Assembly (NCBI RefSeq): GCF_036669915.1
Contig: NC_089312.1
Location: forward strand, 10,236,938-10,300,937
DNA length: 64,000 nucleotides
DNA from: Pocillopora verrucosa
Lineage: Eukaryota > Cnidaria > Anthozoa > Scleractinia > Pocilloporidae
Reading direction: 5' to 3'
In this document: positions 38,538 through 51,600 of the stretch, piece after piece
Layout of the letters: each line of letters starts with the position of its first letter
Position numbering within the stretch: the stretch's first letter is position 1
Program-made: the position numbers and the translations under genes
Notes under the pieces: generated by a model
Seen by the model: only the letters and a program-made list of their open reading frames with translations
What the model was told of the DNA's origin: nothing
Databases searched by the model: none

Positions 38538-39322
38538 ATATCATTGTTAGAAATCAGTTCAATTGAATTTTGTAAAGCAGTAGGAAGTTATGTGTTATGG
38601 AGGTGCGAAAGTTTTTTTTTTTTGTCAGCATATCTCGTTCAGTGGACGTTTAGGCTTAATTGTGAATTTCAATCTGCTTTGTAGGAATTTTCTACTGATT
38701 TTCTTCTACTAATTTAATTATTTTGGCGTTCGCATTGCACTGGCTATCACTACATTTAAAGCTCGAAAGAAAAACACTCTTTTTACCGCCAATCAAACAT
38801 GATAGCAGTGTAGACTACTGCTGTTTTAGTAATCTTACAAGTCTTGTACAACTGAACGGTATAAAGGCTCAAATTGAATGATCGGAATTGAACCCAGTTT
38901 CTTTACAACTCTTTTGAGCCCCTGAAACTTTGGGGTCTGGGGAAAAAAACAAATTAAGCAACAGAGACATTTATCTGGGTCGAATTTTGGGAAAATATCT
39001 ATATCATACGAGATAATATTCATTCATTATTAAGATACATGAAGTTTGAAGCTGCCGGGTGCAAATAAGACATCATGTATTTATAGAGTGTACAAGAAAC
39101 GCCTGTTTGTTTGGCATTTCAAATAATTTGAAAAAATTGATACAGTAGGTTTAGGTAGAGTTATTTTTTCTACAATTGTGCGATTGCGATTTTGTCAAGT
39201 AAAGAATTTTATTCAAAAGAATTGACTTTTACCTAAAAGTTGTCATTGTTTTATTGTTAGTTTTTTTTATTTTATCTGGGAGTCAATTGTTTTCCGTGTG
39301 GGTCAGAATAAGTTGAGAAGTG

Positions 39323-39697
39323 ATGGCCAGCTTTCCACGCTTCAAAACAGTGAATCTTATTCACAAAGCCTTCGAGAAGGCTATCACTGGAGCTTCAACG
39401 CGAGTGGCGAAGCGTGCGCGTTCTGAGCCGGCACACAATGTGTACGCGCAAGGGGTCCGCGAGGGTGCTGACACTTACATTTCATGTAGCATTTTCGGTA
39501 CCAAAACCTTAGAACACATCGGTCATACGAAGGGCATGCGCAAGGGATCAATTTTGGCCAGCCGCACCCAAATTTTCCGTACAAAAATTTCAAAGGAAAA
39601 GATAACAAACACAACCGCTGTCACGTCAAATACTCGAAAGGAAAGCTCGAGACTTCGTACACAAATCCTATTTACCAACGGTTATCCTGCTAATTAA
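39323..39697 (+). CDS. Unrecognised open frame, 124 codons
   Basis: An ATG at 39323 opens 124 codons to TAA in the gap between the smoothelin-like gene and CFAP58. The product is basic (many Lys and Arg, with a VAKRARSEP stretch) and has no domain or signal peptide that I recognise. It is longer than most random frames in this AT-rich window, but the antisense strand is also open for 76 codons and no splice or promoter signal supports it. It could be a lineage-specific gene, a transposon remnant or chance. The surrounding stretch 38538-41217 holds no other candidate. Confidence 0.2.
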   Translation: MASFPRFKTVNLIHKAFEKAITGASTRVAKRARSEPAHNVYAQGVREGADTYISCSIFGTKTLEHIGHTKGMRKGSILASRTQIFRTKISKEKITNTTAVTSNTRKESSRLRTQILFTNGYPAN

Positions 39698-41217
39698 TTT
39701 ATCATTGTGTTTTGAGCTGTAACGAAAACGTTATACGGTTTAAAAACACTGTGACTTCCTCGCTTGTGTGCGGGTTTGTTTATATGACGACTTGTTAGTG
39801 ACTTATAAAAATCCTTGAAAGCACGCCACCTAGCCATACACAGCCTCACCGAGCCTAGCACAGTGGCAAAATTAGTGCGCATGCTCGACGGATTTGGCGC
39901 GTTCGAGGAGCGTTTAGTGATTCTAGCGTGAATAAATTTTGTTGAGGAACGAACAGAACATCGTTATATAATTTTTGGGATTGTATACTGATGTGAACTA
40001 AGTGGAAAAAATGTAACGCAGTTTGTTCTTATAGAAAGGACTGAAGAGAAATTAGCGTTCATTTAATTATAGTTCATTAGACAGTTATTTTGAATTCATC
40101 CCGACAGCTAAAACGAGAGCAGTCGCTACGAACTTTGTAACAATGTTACGGATGCTTTACTTCAATCCCAAATTCACATATGTTACCGCAACATTTTTTT
40201 TCTTTGAGTGAGATATGTGACCGAGGAGGTTCGACAAGTCCGCCATTTTGCTGCGGCAGTGTTTATAGAAATATTGTCGTAGTCATTTCTATGGGCACAT
40301 AAAATTGCTCGAGTATTACAAGCATGCACACTAGTTTTGCCGCTGTGAGCCTCTACAACGTTCGCTCATGCGCAGATGTTTGACCGCCGTGTTGACCCTT
40401 GGAGACCTCTCGAATCTTGCGGGCTTCTCGCTGCCCGCGCGCTAAGTTTAACACAGCGCCGTAAGTAACAGCGTTTATAAGGGAAAGCAAATAAGCGAAT
40501 GATACACGATCCACTTGAATACATCTGTCAACTATGGGCAACGCATATGTACACTCCCTTTTGAAAAGATCATTTGTTGTTAAACTTTTGGATTCCTCTT
40601 ATATTACTGACTATTAAAATGCACTCACAAATCGACACTAACTCGTTACTTTATAAACTTAACGTGTCATTATCGTAACTTTGGAGGAGCCGCTAAATTG
40701 AGTGGGTGGGGTGAGGGACAGTCATCGTCGGGAAACCAAGGCATGGATTGTAAACAGGTCCTCCGGTAAGGAGAGTGAAGGAATGGATAGTAACGAACAG
40801 TACTTCCGTTAGATTAAAATTCAATCATATAATTGTTTTCGTTGATTCTGGAAGGCCGTGTACTTTCGAGGAAAAGAAGTAGAGGGAAAAAGAAAAAAAG
40901 TAGAGTCACACTGAGGCTTTGTTCTAAAATATATTCACCCAAACCATGTTTGTACTTTTTTAAATGCAGGAAATAAAAAAAGTAATAAACCAATTGAAAC
41001 ATAGTAGACACAATACGCGCATAACCTGAATCGGTGTTCTTAAAAGTCTTGAGGCATGCACAGTTCTCAAACAAACGTGTTATACTCCAAGACGCTAGTA
41101 GTGTATTGCACTCGATCTGCGTGCTTTAGATTTAAGTTTTTACATGGTTATTTTTAAAGTGTTATATACAACTCCAGAGAGTCTATTCGCACTATTCACA
41201 GATAAAATGACGATTAT

Positions 41218-44200
41218 TTATGCTACGGCCTTCGCAGGCGGTTTCAGATTAAAACCACCACCAGTGAACCTTGGTCCATCCGTTCTTTGAGGAGAGAAAG
41301 CGGGTCCAGTGGCCTGTTGGTAAGCTCTGTCTCTTTCCCTGAAATGACAACATGACACAGTTTTAGAATGAATTCAAGGCACGAGTGAGAAAGCCTGCAT
41401 ATAGGGCCCCGAAGCGTTACGACATCAGCAGTGAAGCCTTCGAGATTTGAGCCAGCGAGCGAGGCGCGCGTGCGTGCGTGCGAGACGTATGTTAGAGGTT
41501 TCTAAACCCTCGCAGACCTCGCACTCGCATCGCTTGCGGGCTCCACATCTTGGAAATTGTAAGCTGAATAGTTCATTACATAATTTGTCACTTTTTCTTT
41601 TACTCTAACTCTCCTTTACAGCGATTTTCCACCCGTGCATGCTATTGTTTCACGGGTTTCTCTCAATTAAACACTCAAACTGTCGAGACGTAAGAGCAGC
41701 AGTGCGGAACAAAAAGGGAACAGTAAGGGAGGGGTAGCTAAAGTACAGGAGCTTCTCAACAGCTCTGTGAAAACTCGCGCTATCTTCTTTAACAATGAGA
41801 TACAAAACCAAAACCAATCGCCTAGTTGTTCACGTTTTCCTGCGCTTCAGACTGTTTGTTTGTTTGCTTTTTTGGCCATGATTTCTCACTAGCTCCTTGT
41901 GATTACTGCCGTTTCTCTAATGAGTCATCGAGCTTTCCCAGATCTTCGTTTACGAGACTCAATAGGCCACTTCCTAGTTCTATCGTTTCAGTGATCTGGT
42001 ACCGAAATTACGGCTTGAGGACGAGGCTAAGTGCGAAGTCGCTCTCATCGGCATAAAGAATAAAGTGCCGTGGTAGCGAAAATGAGCAAAAGTCTCTCCA
42101 AATTCAATATGGAAGAGTGAAAAACTATTTGTTAGAGAGGCATTCAGTGAAGTGATGGCGGCAAAGGAAAAAAAACACAACTGTTTGATCTATGCAAAAA
42201 AGCTGCTGCAATTAAGCAGATCAAAATTGCCTCTTCTTCCAAAGACCGCAAAAAACTGTTGGAGGAATAATTTTGAAAAAAAATTAATGGGTGGACTACC
42301 ACTTTTCTAACACTCCAGAGCTCTCGTTCGGCGTCAACATGCAGCCTTGTTTGTTCGCCCAGTTGTTTTGATGGAATCTTAGAAAAGTGGTTCGTCCAAG
42401 CATTAAAAATATTTTTTAGCTGGAATTTGCTCTCATTTTTTTTGAAAGTTTCTCCTCTAACAGTTTTTTGCGGTCTTTTGAAACACACTGTAACAGTCAA
42501 ATAACAAATGCTATTACCTCGCTTGTTGTTCTTTTCTCTTCTGCATGTAAAACTTTTTCTTGACTTCCTGTAGTTCTTTAGCTAGTCTTTCGATCTCGTA
42601 TTTATATTCTTTCACTTGTGCCTCGTACATGTTCAGTTCAGATGACATTCCTTTCATCTGCTTTGTTTTTTCTTTGAGTGTTTGTTGGTAAATACTGAGT
42701 TGTTCAGCCACTTCTGGCCCGGGCTGACGAGCCAGGATTTGTTTTAGTTCCATGTACAACTTCTCTTTTTCTTGGATAAGGAGTTCTTTTTCTACCACCT
42801 GAGAAGATTTGGCAAGTATTTTAGCATCATGTAAAATCTTAGGTAATAAGTCCAGGGGTGAAATATCTAGCTGTAGGGCTTTCGTTTCGGAGAGGTGCAA
42901 AAGCCAATGAACTCCTAAGAAATAGCTGTTTGTTTTCAGAAGGGTTGAGAGAGGAAGTTGCTTTTCGCGCCAAATCCGCGGCTTTTTTGTTTGTTATTGT
43001 CTCAAACTTCAGAGCAAATTTTATTTGGCTTTCAAACACAACTCAGTAGAACATTTATTTGCTTTAGTTCACTATGTCTTTGGTCGAGTATAAAAGATGT
43101 GCCAGTCTCTAAATCAACCAGATGCAAAATTAAAACCAATTACACTTTTCAGCGTTTCGGACAGTTAACTTGTTTTAACTCTGGTTAACTGGTCCTCTGC
43201 GATACTTCTCTTTGTTCTTACTGGGCGAGATGTTCACTTTCGTTGTACTTGTATAACACTCTACCAAAAAGCACTTAATCACGTCGTAGAGAGCGCCATT
43301 AAACATCAGTATGTATCAGGATGCACGTGCAACAGAATAACATTACACTGACTAACCTCTTCAGTTTTCTGTATAAGTCGTCTTTGTAGAGTTTGTATCT
43401 TTTGAATCATTTCGTACGTGCTCGGATCACTTCCCTGTGGAAATAAAAGGTAATTGTTCAATGATCTTGCTTTCAAATGTAACTAAATTCACCAACAGAG
43501 CAATCGTCAATTGAATATCGAAAGTAATCGAGGATCTGCATTGGTTTTGCTTTACTTCGCTCTGTGATTGGTTCAGAAAACTGCGACACTCTCTCAATCA
43601 ATCACGGCTTGGTCGCCCGCACTTTCCCGCGCTCTGGACAGTGCAGTTGTTTTCACTCCGAGTTCTCATTGGCTCTTAAAGATATTTTCCTTTCTTCTGA
43701 TTTGCGGTTGTAATTACTTTGGTTTCGGTTTTTCGACACTAAATCGAAAAGTGCTCTATCTTTAAATTACCTCAAGTTTTCTCCATCTGTGAATGTTCAT
43801 CGGATTTTCGAGTTCTTCTTCCAAAGCCTTGCATCGGGTTCGTTCTCTGAGAAGCTCACGCTGGGTATGATACACCTCACGCCTAAACGAAACCAAAATC
43901 ATACAAACATCAAGTTTTCAACAGATGTTTTTTCGAGCACCTTAGATTTCTCACTCATGATTCGTCGATTTCCAGAAAAACGGGAAAAGATATTCTTACC
44001 TTAAATCTTCTACGTTGGCTACACTCTTTGTAAGGATGTTTTTCTCGCGGCGAAGTTTCTTAATTTCAAGTTTTAACAATCGGATGTCTTCCAACCTCTG
44101 GCGGTACTGAATTTCGCCTGTGTAAAACAATACGAGACGTCAACCGTTGTTAACTAAGGGTAAGGCAAGGGTAGGAAACAAAGTAAATATAAAAACTGTT

Positions 44201-47200
44201 TGCAAATCAATTATGTCAAAACAATTTTTTCCTCTACACCCGGGTAAAAGTTGTCGCCTTTTGAAGACCTCAGCCCCGATGGATGAACCACAACGGAAAG
44301 TAACATCAAGTAAACTAATGACAGAAATGTTTATGGACAACACAACAAGCCTTACCTTTGTTAAGAGTTGACTGTTGTATTTTGATCTTTTCGTACAATA
44401 AAGCCAGTTCGTCGTTGCGTCTGACCAACTGCGTTCCCAAAATGTCTCTCTCGCTTATTACCTAAAATAAGAAATGTAAGGTTTCAAATAATTAGGTAAA
44501 TTAGGTAAATTAGGTAAACATTGTAAGGAGGAAAAAAAATAAAGAAAACAAAGCAAAACAAAACAAACAATGCAAAGTCCATCATAACCGGGGACTAAAC
44601 AATAAGTCCCGAATAACGCCTGAGTATGAGCCCCACCTGATCAAGTTCCTTCTTCTGCCGGAGCCTTTCAGCATCAGCTTCAGAGATGATCTTAAGTAGC
44701 TTCCTCTCTTCAACCTCCTGCTGTTCGATATAAGCCTTGGATTCAGCTGCTTGCTGCTTCATCCTCTGCAGCTCAGCCTTGAGTGCGTCCTTCTCCTTCT
44801 CCACCCTCTGATGCTCCAGATGTTCCTTGACCAGCGCGGCTTCTTTAGCCATGATCTCTTCCTTCAGTTGGTCGATCTGATGGTTCATGATCTTCAGTTT
44901 CCGTTTCATCTCGGTGATTTCGTCCTGGGACTCTATCAGGTTCTTGCTGTACAAGTTACGGTCACTACGGACAGCTTCGTAGAGATTCTGTAAGAAGAAA
45001 TATTTTGAGTTCGTTGTTTTGCACTGCCAGGCCCGGTGCAGACTTAAAGTACATCATCCAGACTAACTTTTCCTTAATTTCTTTAGTTTACCCGAAGATG
45101 TTACACGAATAAGCGAACCTTGAACATTTCCATAGCACAAACAAAAAATACCCTTAACCCGTAGTTATCACCACGTATTCACAAATTCAAACCAAATTTC
45201 CAAAATACAAACCAAATTACAAGCCAAGTATATATTCTTTATCAATAAGTACAGTAATTCAGTGAAACAAAAAACAATTATCATTTACTCTTTCTAACGA
45301 AGAACCCAACCTCCCCTTAAAAAATTACAAGGTTTCAAGGTCATAATTTCGCGTTACTTTATTAAATTAAAAAAATCAATAGTTAACTTTAACTTAGCAT
45401 GCTCTGCAAACATACCTGTTGTTGTTTCAATTTCGTTTCAGCCTCGGCGATTTTCTTTTTGTAATCGAAGATCTGCATCTCACGGACCTTGACATCCTCC
45501 ATGTGTTGTAGAACCTTCTGAGTCAGCTCGCTTGCTTCATTGATGTATCGATCTCTTTCCTTCTCCAGTTGATAGATAATCTTGCGCTGTTTTTGAGCTT
45601 CATCTTTGTAGTTCTACAACAATAAAGAACGTAAGGTTACACATTTTTCGTGTCCTGTAGCGAACACAGCTTACGTTGAAAACTGTGGTATTTCCTTTTT
45701 CACAAGTTAATTTTCTGGCACAAAAATGAGAGGAAAAAATTAATAATATCATTAATATGTAAATTATTAGTTCACAAAGCTAACATGAGTATCTTGACTA
45801 TAACTGGGAATGCTTGACACACATACAAAAAAAAACAAAAACAAAAAAAAGACCAACGGCCTACTAAAAAGACCAGCAAATATTTCAAACGTGTTTCTGA
45901 AAGTGCTCCCACCTGAATCTCTTGCTCCAAGTTCTTCTTGGTTTGCTCGTGTAACCGCACAAGACCAAGTTGCTTCTGGGTTGCACCAGCTGCTTTCAGC
46001 AGATTCTAAAAAGAAAAAGAAAACATGATTTTCAATTATTAGATATAACAAATATCAATTAAAAATTAAACAGCGATTCAAAATCACAACCTGACATTTA
46101 AGGTACGATAGAATTTAAGGGTAAAGTACCTTGTTCAGGATGTCCCTTTCACGGACGAGATCATCTATCGCTTTTTTATCCGCCTCGGCTTGTTTCTTGC
46201 TTGATTCAAGTTCTAATTGAGACAAAAGAATAGAATGGTTTATACAGTAAAAAAGATCAAATCTAAAAGAGTGAGTACATACTAATCATCATAATTTTTA
46301 AAGAAATAACGTTTATGAAAGAAAATTATGATCATATTCCTCCGCGAGAAAGAAGAATCCTTTAAAATGTGCCCTGCTCCCAGCGTGTGGCTTCGTAGCT
46401 CAGTTGGTAGCAGCACCCAACTAGTGTCTCGTAGACACGGGATCAAAGCCTGAAAAGCTTCTTCAGTCCATTTTACAGTTATGTGCCAAGCCTTTAGACA
46501 GGAGTGAGGCTAAGGTTGACCTTGTTATGATAAAATTACCTTCACTAGCTGCTTTTCAAATGCAAATTACGTTGTCATCATGCTAACTAGATACTGGTCT
46601 CTACCACAACAAGGTCACCTTCAGCCTCACTCCAAATCAAAGGCTTGGCAACTAAGTTCACAACTGTAAAATGGCCTTGTAGCTCAGGTTAATACTAATC
46701 ACACAACAAAGATAACCTATGCAACAGGATAATACTTGGAAAAAGCTGCAATTTGTAGTTGACCTTGTCAGTATTGCTAGACCCTCAAAATACAGAAAAA
46801 CCGTAATTTAAAGGCTGTGACTTTGCTTTTTAAGGCCTACTTAGACCTGAGGAAAAATGAAAGCTAGATATATATATATGAGATCTGTCTAGTTTAAACC
46901 AACAAAATCACTTTCCATCACGCCATCATTCCTCATACCTTTTTCCAAGCCAGCAATCTGTCCTTTAAGAGTTTCCTTCTGCTGCTCAACCTCCATTTTC
47001 TGATCCTCGATGGTTCTCAGCTTCCTCTGGATGGCTTCTCTCATTTTTGTAAGTCGTACAGTGTCCTGTTTCAGCGCATTAATTTCATCCTCCTTAGCCT
47101 TCAACTCTGCAGCTTTCTGTGTGTTTTCTGTGGCCAGCTGATCACAGCTAAGAAGTTGTTGATCATAGTCTTGCTGGACTTTCGTAAGGCGAGCATTCAA

Positions 47201-50200
47201 TAAGTCTGTATCCTTCATGGCTTTTTCATTCAAGATCTAAAAAAAAACAAAACAAAATATAATCAACAACTAGTAATAATATAACATAAGTAAGTCTCAT
47301 CTAAGTCCACTAGCTTTTCAGCCATTACCTGTTAAGGGAAGGGTATTTCACTGCTCAAATTTTGACACAAGATTATGAGAGTTTAAGACAAATAACAATT
47401 AAATATAAACTAGAGACAAATTTACCCTCTGTTCTTTAAGTTGCTGTTCAAGCTTGGTGATATCTTCCTGTGCTCGTTGAAGATTCCCTGCTTTTGTTTT
47501 CAGTTCAGCAGTTCTAGTTTCCAAATCACTCTTTGCTTGTTTCAACTCCTTTTCAATTTTCTCCTTTTTCCTAGCTTCTCGCTGGGCTTCATTACTTCGC
47601 ACCTGAATATCTTCCTTGAGCTGAAGGAGAAACAACAATCACACATGGTTTTATCTAAAAGGTAAAAATGAAAACCTGTGTTTGATCAATCTCAAAATCT
47701 AACGGACCCCTTTAGTGGATATCATGCTTCCAACTTTTCACTAATACATTTCAATCAGCCCTTTGGCTCAGATAATCATACAAATATCATTAAATTTGTC
47801 AAGTTTCATGAGTATATTTAGTAGACATAAGGATTTTATAAGGGACCCAAGTTGGACAAATTCTGCAACTTCAAAAGGACATCCAGATCCATCACTTCTA
47901 AGGATTTAGAAATTTATTTTTATTGCTGCACATGACTGCACATAATAAACTAATGCATGAACATGGTATACTTGGTTGAAATCTAAGGAACAGAAAATTG
48001 CTGACTTGTAAAAATTCACTGTTTTAAATCAACCCACCTCAGCAATCTTCATCTCAGCCTCTTCTCTGTCTTGTTCAGCTTTCTGTTGTTTTGTAGTTGC
48101 ACCTGACAATTCTTCCCTCAACTATGTAAAACAAAAAAAGCCATGATTAAAAAGGGCACTCCAAACAGTTTTGTGGTTTCCAGGTGGAGCAAGGTTGCTT
48201 GCTTTCACTCCTTTTTCTCCCAGGATAGAGCTACAAAGGAAATTTTGGACTGTCTCAGAATTAGTATAGGTGATCACATGATTTGGCATGCAATTTGGAA
48301 TAAACAAGCACGAATAAATTTTTTCAAAGACTAACAAAATTACACGAGCACTGAATTAACCCTCTTCTGCATTGAATTACCTGAAAACTGCATTTATGTT
48401 AACCAATCAGAACTGAGTAATTTTTATGTATCTTATTAGGCTGTGTAAAAGAGAAAATGAAAACTTGAACTGTGAAAAACAAGAAATCAAAAACCCTTAC
48501 CTTGGAAATTTCAGATAGCTTATCGTCCCTTTCCTTTGTCAGCTCATCCTTGATTTTAAGTAGCTCATTCACACTTCGAGAGATGAAGCCACACATTTGA
48601 GTTATTAAAATCAAAGACTCTTACTATGTCATACAATTATAAATCAGTAATCATGAGTGAAAAAAGTGAGCTTTACTCAAGAGCTACAAATTCAAACAAA
48701 TGAAATGAGCTTGTGGACTCAATGCTATAAGACCTAGTAAAATTTTCCAAGTAAATCATATTAAGCCATGTGTTTAAATGTGGTGCAAGCACACTGAATG
48801 AAAATGATAATACATCTGGCTCTTCCAATTGTATCTTTACTTCTGCAAAATATCATTGCTACTTTTTAGGTTATATTCTTTCAATTGACCATCACATAGA
48901 ACATGTATGGTTTGTACTCTTTTGAAAATTCTAACTCTCTCCTTTAAGCTTGGTTTTCATTGACAACCCAAGCACAAATGCAAGCATAAGGTTTATATGC
49001 CAAATGAAAACAAATATTAAGAAAAGCACAAGAAAAAGGAAAAATTCATTTATCTTTATGCTTGTGCTTGTGCTTGCATCAAGGCTGTTTTCATGGTGAG
49101 CTGTTGTACTTACATTTGTACTTGTGTTTGTGCTTGCATTGCTAATGAAAACCAGACTATAAGATCAAGGTAAGAACCTTTACCTGATTTACCTATTTAT
49201 GCTTATTACTTATTTGCTGTATAAAGTATTGCAGTAAAGAGGAGAATTTACATATTAATCGTACCTATGATCCTGACCCATGGTCAAACCAGCTCCTTGC
49301 TCTACAAGTTTGCTGAGATTTGCAATTTCAAGTTTCAAAGACTGAATTGTCTCCCTTGCTCTCTGTTCTTTATCATGAGCAGCATCCACCATTTTCCATG
49401 CCTTCTCTATTTCCTAAATAAACAGCAACAATAACAAATACCAAAAAAATTAAGCAAAACATTATAAACATTACATTAAATGAAGACAAACCAATCCCTT
49501 ATCCAAGCCCTAACAACATTCTCTTGTTAGCTATGAAGTAAACTAAAGGAAGCAAATATATTATATGCTTTTTAGCTGTCTTCTTGGAAAACACTTCAAA
49601 GTTGGTATCCCTAATGACTGGGTCAGAGGCTGAGTGATAGTTAGCATTGCCCAAACATGTGAAAATTGAACATTAGAGTTATAGCAGAGTCATAAACAAG
49701 ATAAAATTGGAGTTGGGAGAATGAGAATGACCCCATTTTATTCTGATTCCACTTATAACCCTAATACTCATGATCCACTAACAGTTATAAAATAAGCTAA
49801 TTTATATACACATTCCGATTGGTTCTTACTAATGATCTATTGGAGGACAGACACATACATGTATCAATAGCATTTAGTTTTTTATAACATATAAAACAAA
49901 TAAATTCCAAGTTGTTATAGGTTTGTATAGTAATAATTATTACAAAAACAAAACAAGGAAATCTGGTAGGAAAATCAGCATCACACTCTGCTTCACCTTG
50001 TGTGCTACTTTTTTGTTCTTCCCACATTTTGACCTCTTCTGTGATCTATTACTTAACCCTAAACCCCTAAGAGTGATTAGCATTTAATTTCTCCTTACAA
50101 TATCTCCCCTGAATCATGCACTAAGGTCATAAGAATAATGGAAATGATAAAAAAACTACAGAAGCTCTGGTTCTTTAAGCTAATCCTTGTCAGCAACTTG

Positions 50201-51290
50201 GGAGGTGTATAGAGAACAGTATGGAGAATATGCATATTGATGTTTGGGACTGTAAAGGGTTAACAGGTGCATGACAACATAGACAACATTAACTATATTA
50301 TTGAATTAAGCAAACAGGAGTTGAAGAACCAACCAATCACGGTATCAGCTCTGATCAGACCAATTGAGTATAGTCTGAAGTTTACGACCCCATTGATCTA
50401 CATGTAGTCTTCACAAGACCTTAAGTGATTTAGTGACGAGTAGTGTAGATACTCTGTTTTCCATTCTATCGATTTTATTTCTTTTACGATATTGTATCGC
50501 TCTATGCTTGCTAGTCTAAAGTTGTCGTCAGGGAGTGAATGACACCGACATACTCGGAAAAAATATCTCCGAGTTCTGCCAAATGGGAATCGAACCGACA
50601 ACCTTGTTGTAAGTACTTCGAATGCTCTACTACTGAGCTACAGCAGACTTGTGAAAATTATCAAGCGGTTAAATGATATTTTAACTTCTTTGTTGTATTT
50701 TCTTTGCCTGCTACCTGCATAATTACGTATGTTTACCTTTTTTAGTGAGGCGATCGTGGTCTGATCTTCCTGAGAGAGCTTCAAAGCTGTTTGAACTTTC
50801 GAGGCGTTCGCCACAATCTCTGCATTTAACTCTCGGCATTTTTGCATCAAACGTTTCTCACTTTCGTGGGACTTTTTCAATGCTCTGTGCAACTTTTCAT
50901 ATTCTACGCGAAACTTTTCAAGACTCTTATCTCCCATGAGTTCCCCGAGAACCTATAAACGTGAAAGATAAGAAATTTATTACCTTTTTTTTCTTGCATT
51001 GTAGAACTGGCTACATTAAAACTTCGACTCAGGGAAAAAAAAAATCGAGTTTTTCTCTCGATACAAACCTCCTGAAAATCTCTCTCAAGAGCTTCAAAGG
51101 CATTTTCTTCGATGGCTGGCTTTTCTTTAAGATCTTGAGATTTTTTGTCTGTCTGAAACAGTATACACCGATAAAACGGTAAATTTATAAAACTCGTCGA
51201 CAACAAAAAAATAGATACGTAAAATTCAACTGTAAACGAGGCTGCATATGGAAATATAACACTCGAAACAACTAGTTGTATTACCTCCAT
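41218..51290 (-). CDS. CFAP58: CFAP58, ciliary coiled-coil protein (complete, 18 exons)
   Basis: Exons on the minus strand: 51285-51290, 51069-51152, 50737-50952, 49265-49413, 48501-48573, 48038-48121, 47426-47620, 46939-47236, 46130-46212, 45912-46004, 45416-45613, 44637-44987, 44356-44461, 44000-44117, 43771-43882, 43357-43434, 42518-42798, 41218-41338. All junctions keep phase and the total is 881 codons, close to the human protein. The product is almost entirely coiled coil. Signature stretches include ENAFEALERDFQE, GDKSLEKFRVEYEKLH, KCRELNAEIVANASKV, NLYSKNLIESQDEITEMKRK, EEELENPMNIHRWRKLE, LYMELKQILARQPGPE, SSELNMYEAQVKEYKYE and a C-terminal FTGGGF. From family knowledge it is needed for motile cilia and sperm flagella (loss causes flagellar malformation in mammals). 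The first exon encodes only Met-Glu. Several introns hold foldback elements or SINE-like copies. Confidence 0.96.
42241..42478. mobile_element. 238-bp foldback element in the last CFAP58 intron
   Basis: The ends aaagaccgcaaaaaactgtt and, in reverse complement at the right, aaagaccgcaaaaaactgtt match over at least 27 bp, ending ggagga / agagga. An inner inverted pair (ccacttttcta / agaaaagtgg) adds a second stem. No coding capacity. It lies between CFAP58 exons 17 and 18. Confidence 0.85.
43541..43735 (+). repeat. Dispersed repeat family C, copy 2
   Basis: Matches the reverse complement of 13247-13470: ttggttttgctttacttcgc, gattggttcagaaaac, ttctcattggctctta and ttactttggtttcggttttt in the same order. 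Located between CFAP58 exons 15 and 16. Confidence 0.65.
46386..46690. mobile_element. SINE-like copies in inverted orientation
   Basis: The left part (46386-46450) resembles a tRNA: cgtagctcagttggtag is a clear A-box region and gggatcaaagcc a degraded B box. It is followed by ccattttacagttatgtgcc and gagtgaggctaaggttgacc. The same segment appears reversed at 46604-46690 (ending in agctacaaggccattttacag on the minus strand). Together they make a foldback of about 60-70-bp arms inside a CFAP58 intron. Confidence 0.65.
48941..49162. mobile_element. Foldback element with ctggttttcatt ends
   Basis: The left end (aagcttggttttcattgaca) and the reversed right end (agtctggttttcattagcaa) match. Inside, both sides carry runs of 'cttgtgcttgtgcttgc' type, so the arms extend over some 50 bp. 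Located between CFAP58 exons 4 and 5; no open frame. Confidence 0.75.
50053..50263 (+). repeat. Dispersed repeat family A, copy 2
   Basis: Runs from 'ttaaccctaaacccctaaga' to 'gggactgtaaagggttaa' and matches 32944-33150 throughout. Located between CFAP58 exons 3 and 4. Confidence 0.85.
50398..50650 (-). mobile_element. tRNA-derived SINE with intact A and B boxes
   Basis: On the minus strand the element begins aagtctgctgtagctcagta. The A box lies at about 50627-50640 (tagctcagtagtag) and the B box at 50586-50596 (ggttcgattcc), the normal spacing for an RNA polymerase III promoter. The anticodon arm does not fold as a canonical tRNA and the sequence continues for about 190 bp past the tRNA-like head, so it is a SINE, not a tRNA gene. 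Located between CFAP58 exons 3 and 4. Confidence 0.75.
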
Positions 51291-51383
51291 ATCTTCTTGA
51301 TGTGTTTACGGACTAGAAGTCCGATCGTGAGCTGTAACTTCGAGGTTTGTTGCTTCTCTACTGATTGTTCGACTCTTCTTTAG

Positions 51384-51426
51384 CCAAAATGGCGGACAAC
51401 GTTTGATGCGTTGTTTCTATGGCTAC
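51384..51426. promoter_or_regulatory. CFAP58 promoter: YY1-like site and degenerate X-box
   Basis: A ccaaaatggcggac stretch (51384-51397) matches the YY1 core that often sits near transcription starts. At 51413-51426, gtttctatggctac resembles an RFX X-box (two half-sites around AT) with about three mismatches. Both lie about 95-135 bp upstream of the CFAP58 start codon, where X-boxes of ciliary genes usually occur. Function is inferred. Confidence 0.35.
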
Positions 51427-51529
51427 AAAGTATTTTCCTCTATTCGTGCCCAGTTACACTCACCGTAAGAAATAGGCCCGCCGTGCGTTTAGAGGAAATA
51501 TGCAAATTTTCTATACGAAGATCATGAAA

Positions 51530-51600
51530 AATTCTGAGTTTCCATGAGGGATCGAACCTCAGACCTTTGGGGTCTCAGTGGTGTGCCAGACCTAAAGGAA
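51530..51600 (-). repeat. SINE-like fragment with B box
   Basis: The minus strand carries ggttcgatccctc (B-box match at 51546-51558) followed by atggaaactcagaatttttc, typical of a tRNA-derived SINE tail. The A box is not clear. It lies about 250 bp upstream of CFAP58. Confidence 0.45.

Noticed and set aside
50580..50650. A tRNA gene on the minus strand
   Set aside because: A and B boxes are present, but the anticodon and acceptor stems do not fold and the sequence continues as a SINE body.
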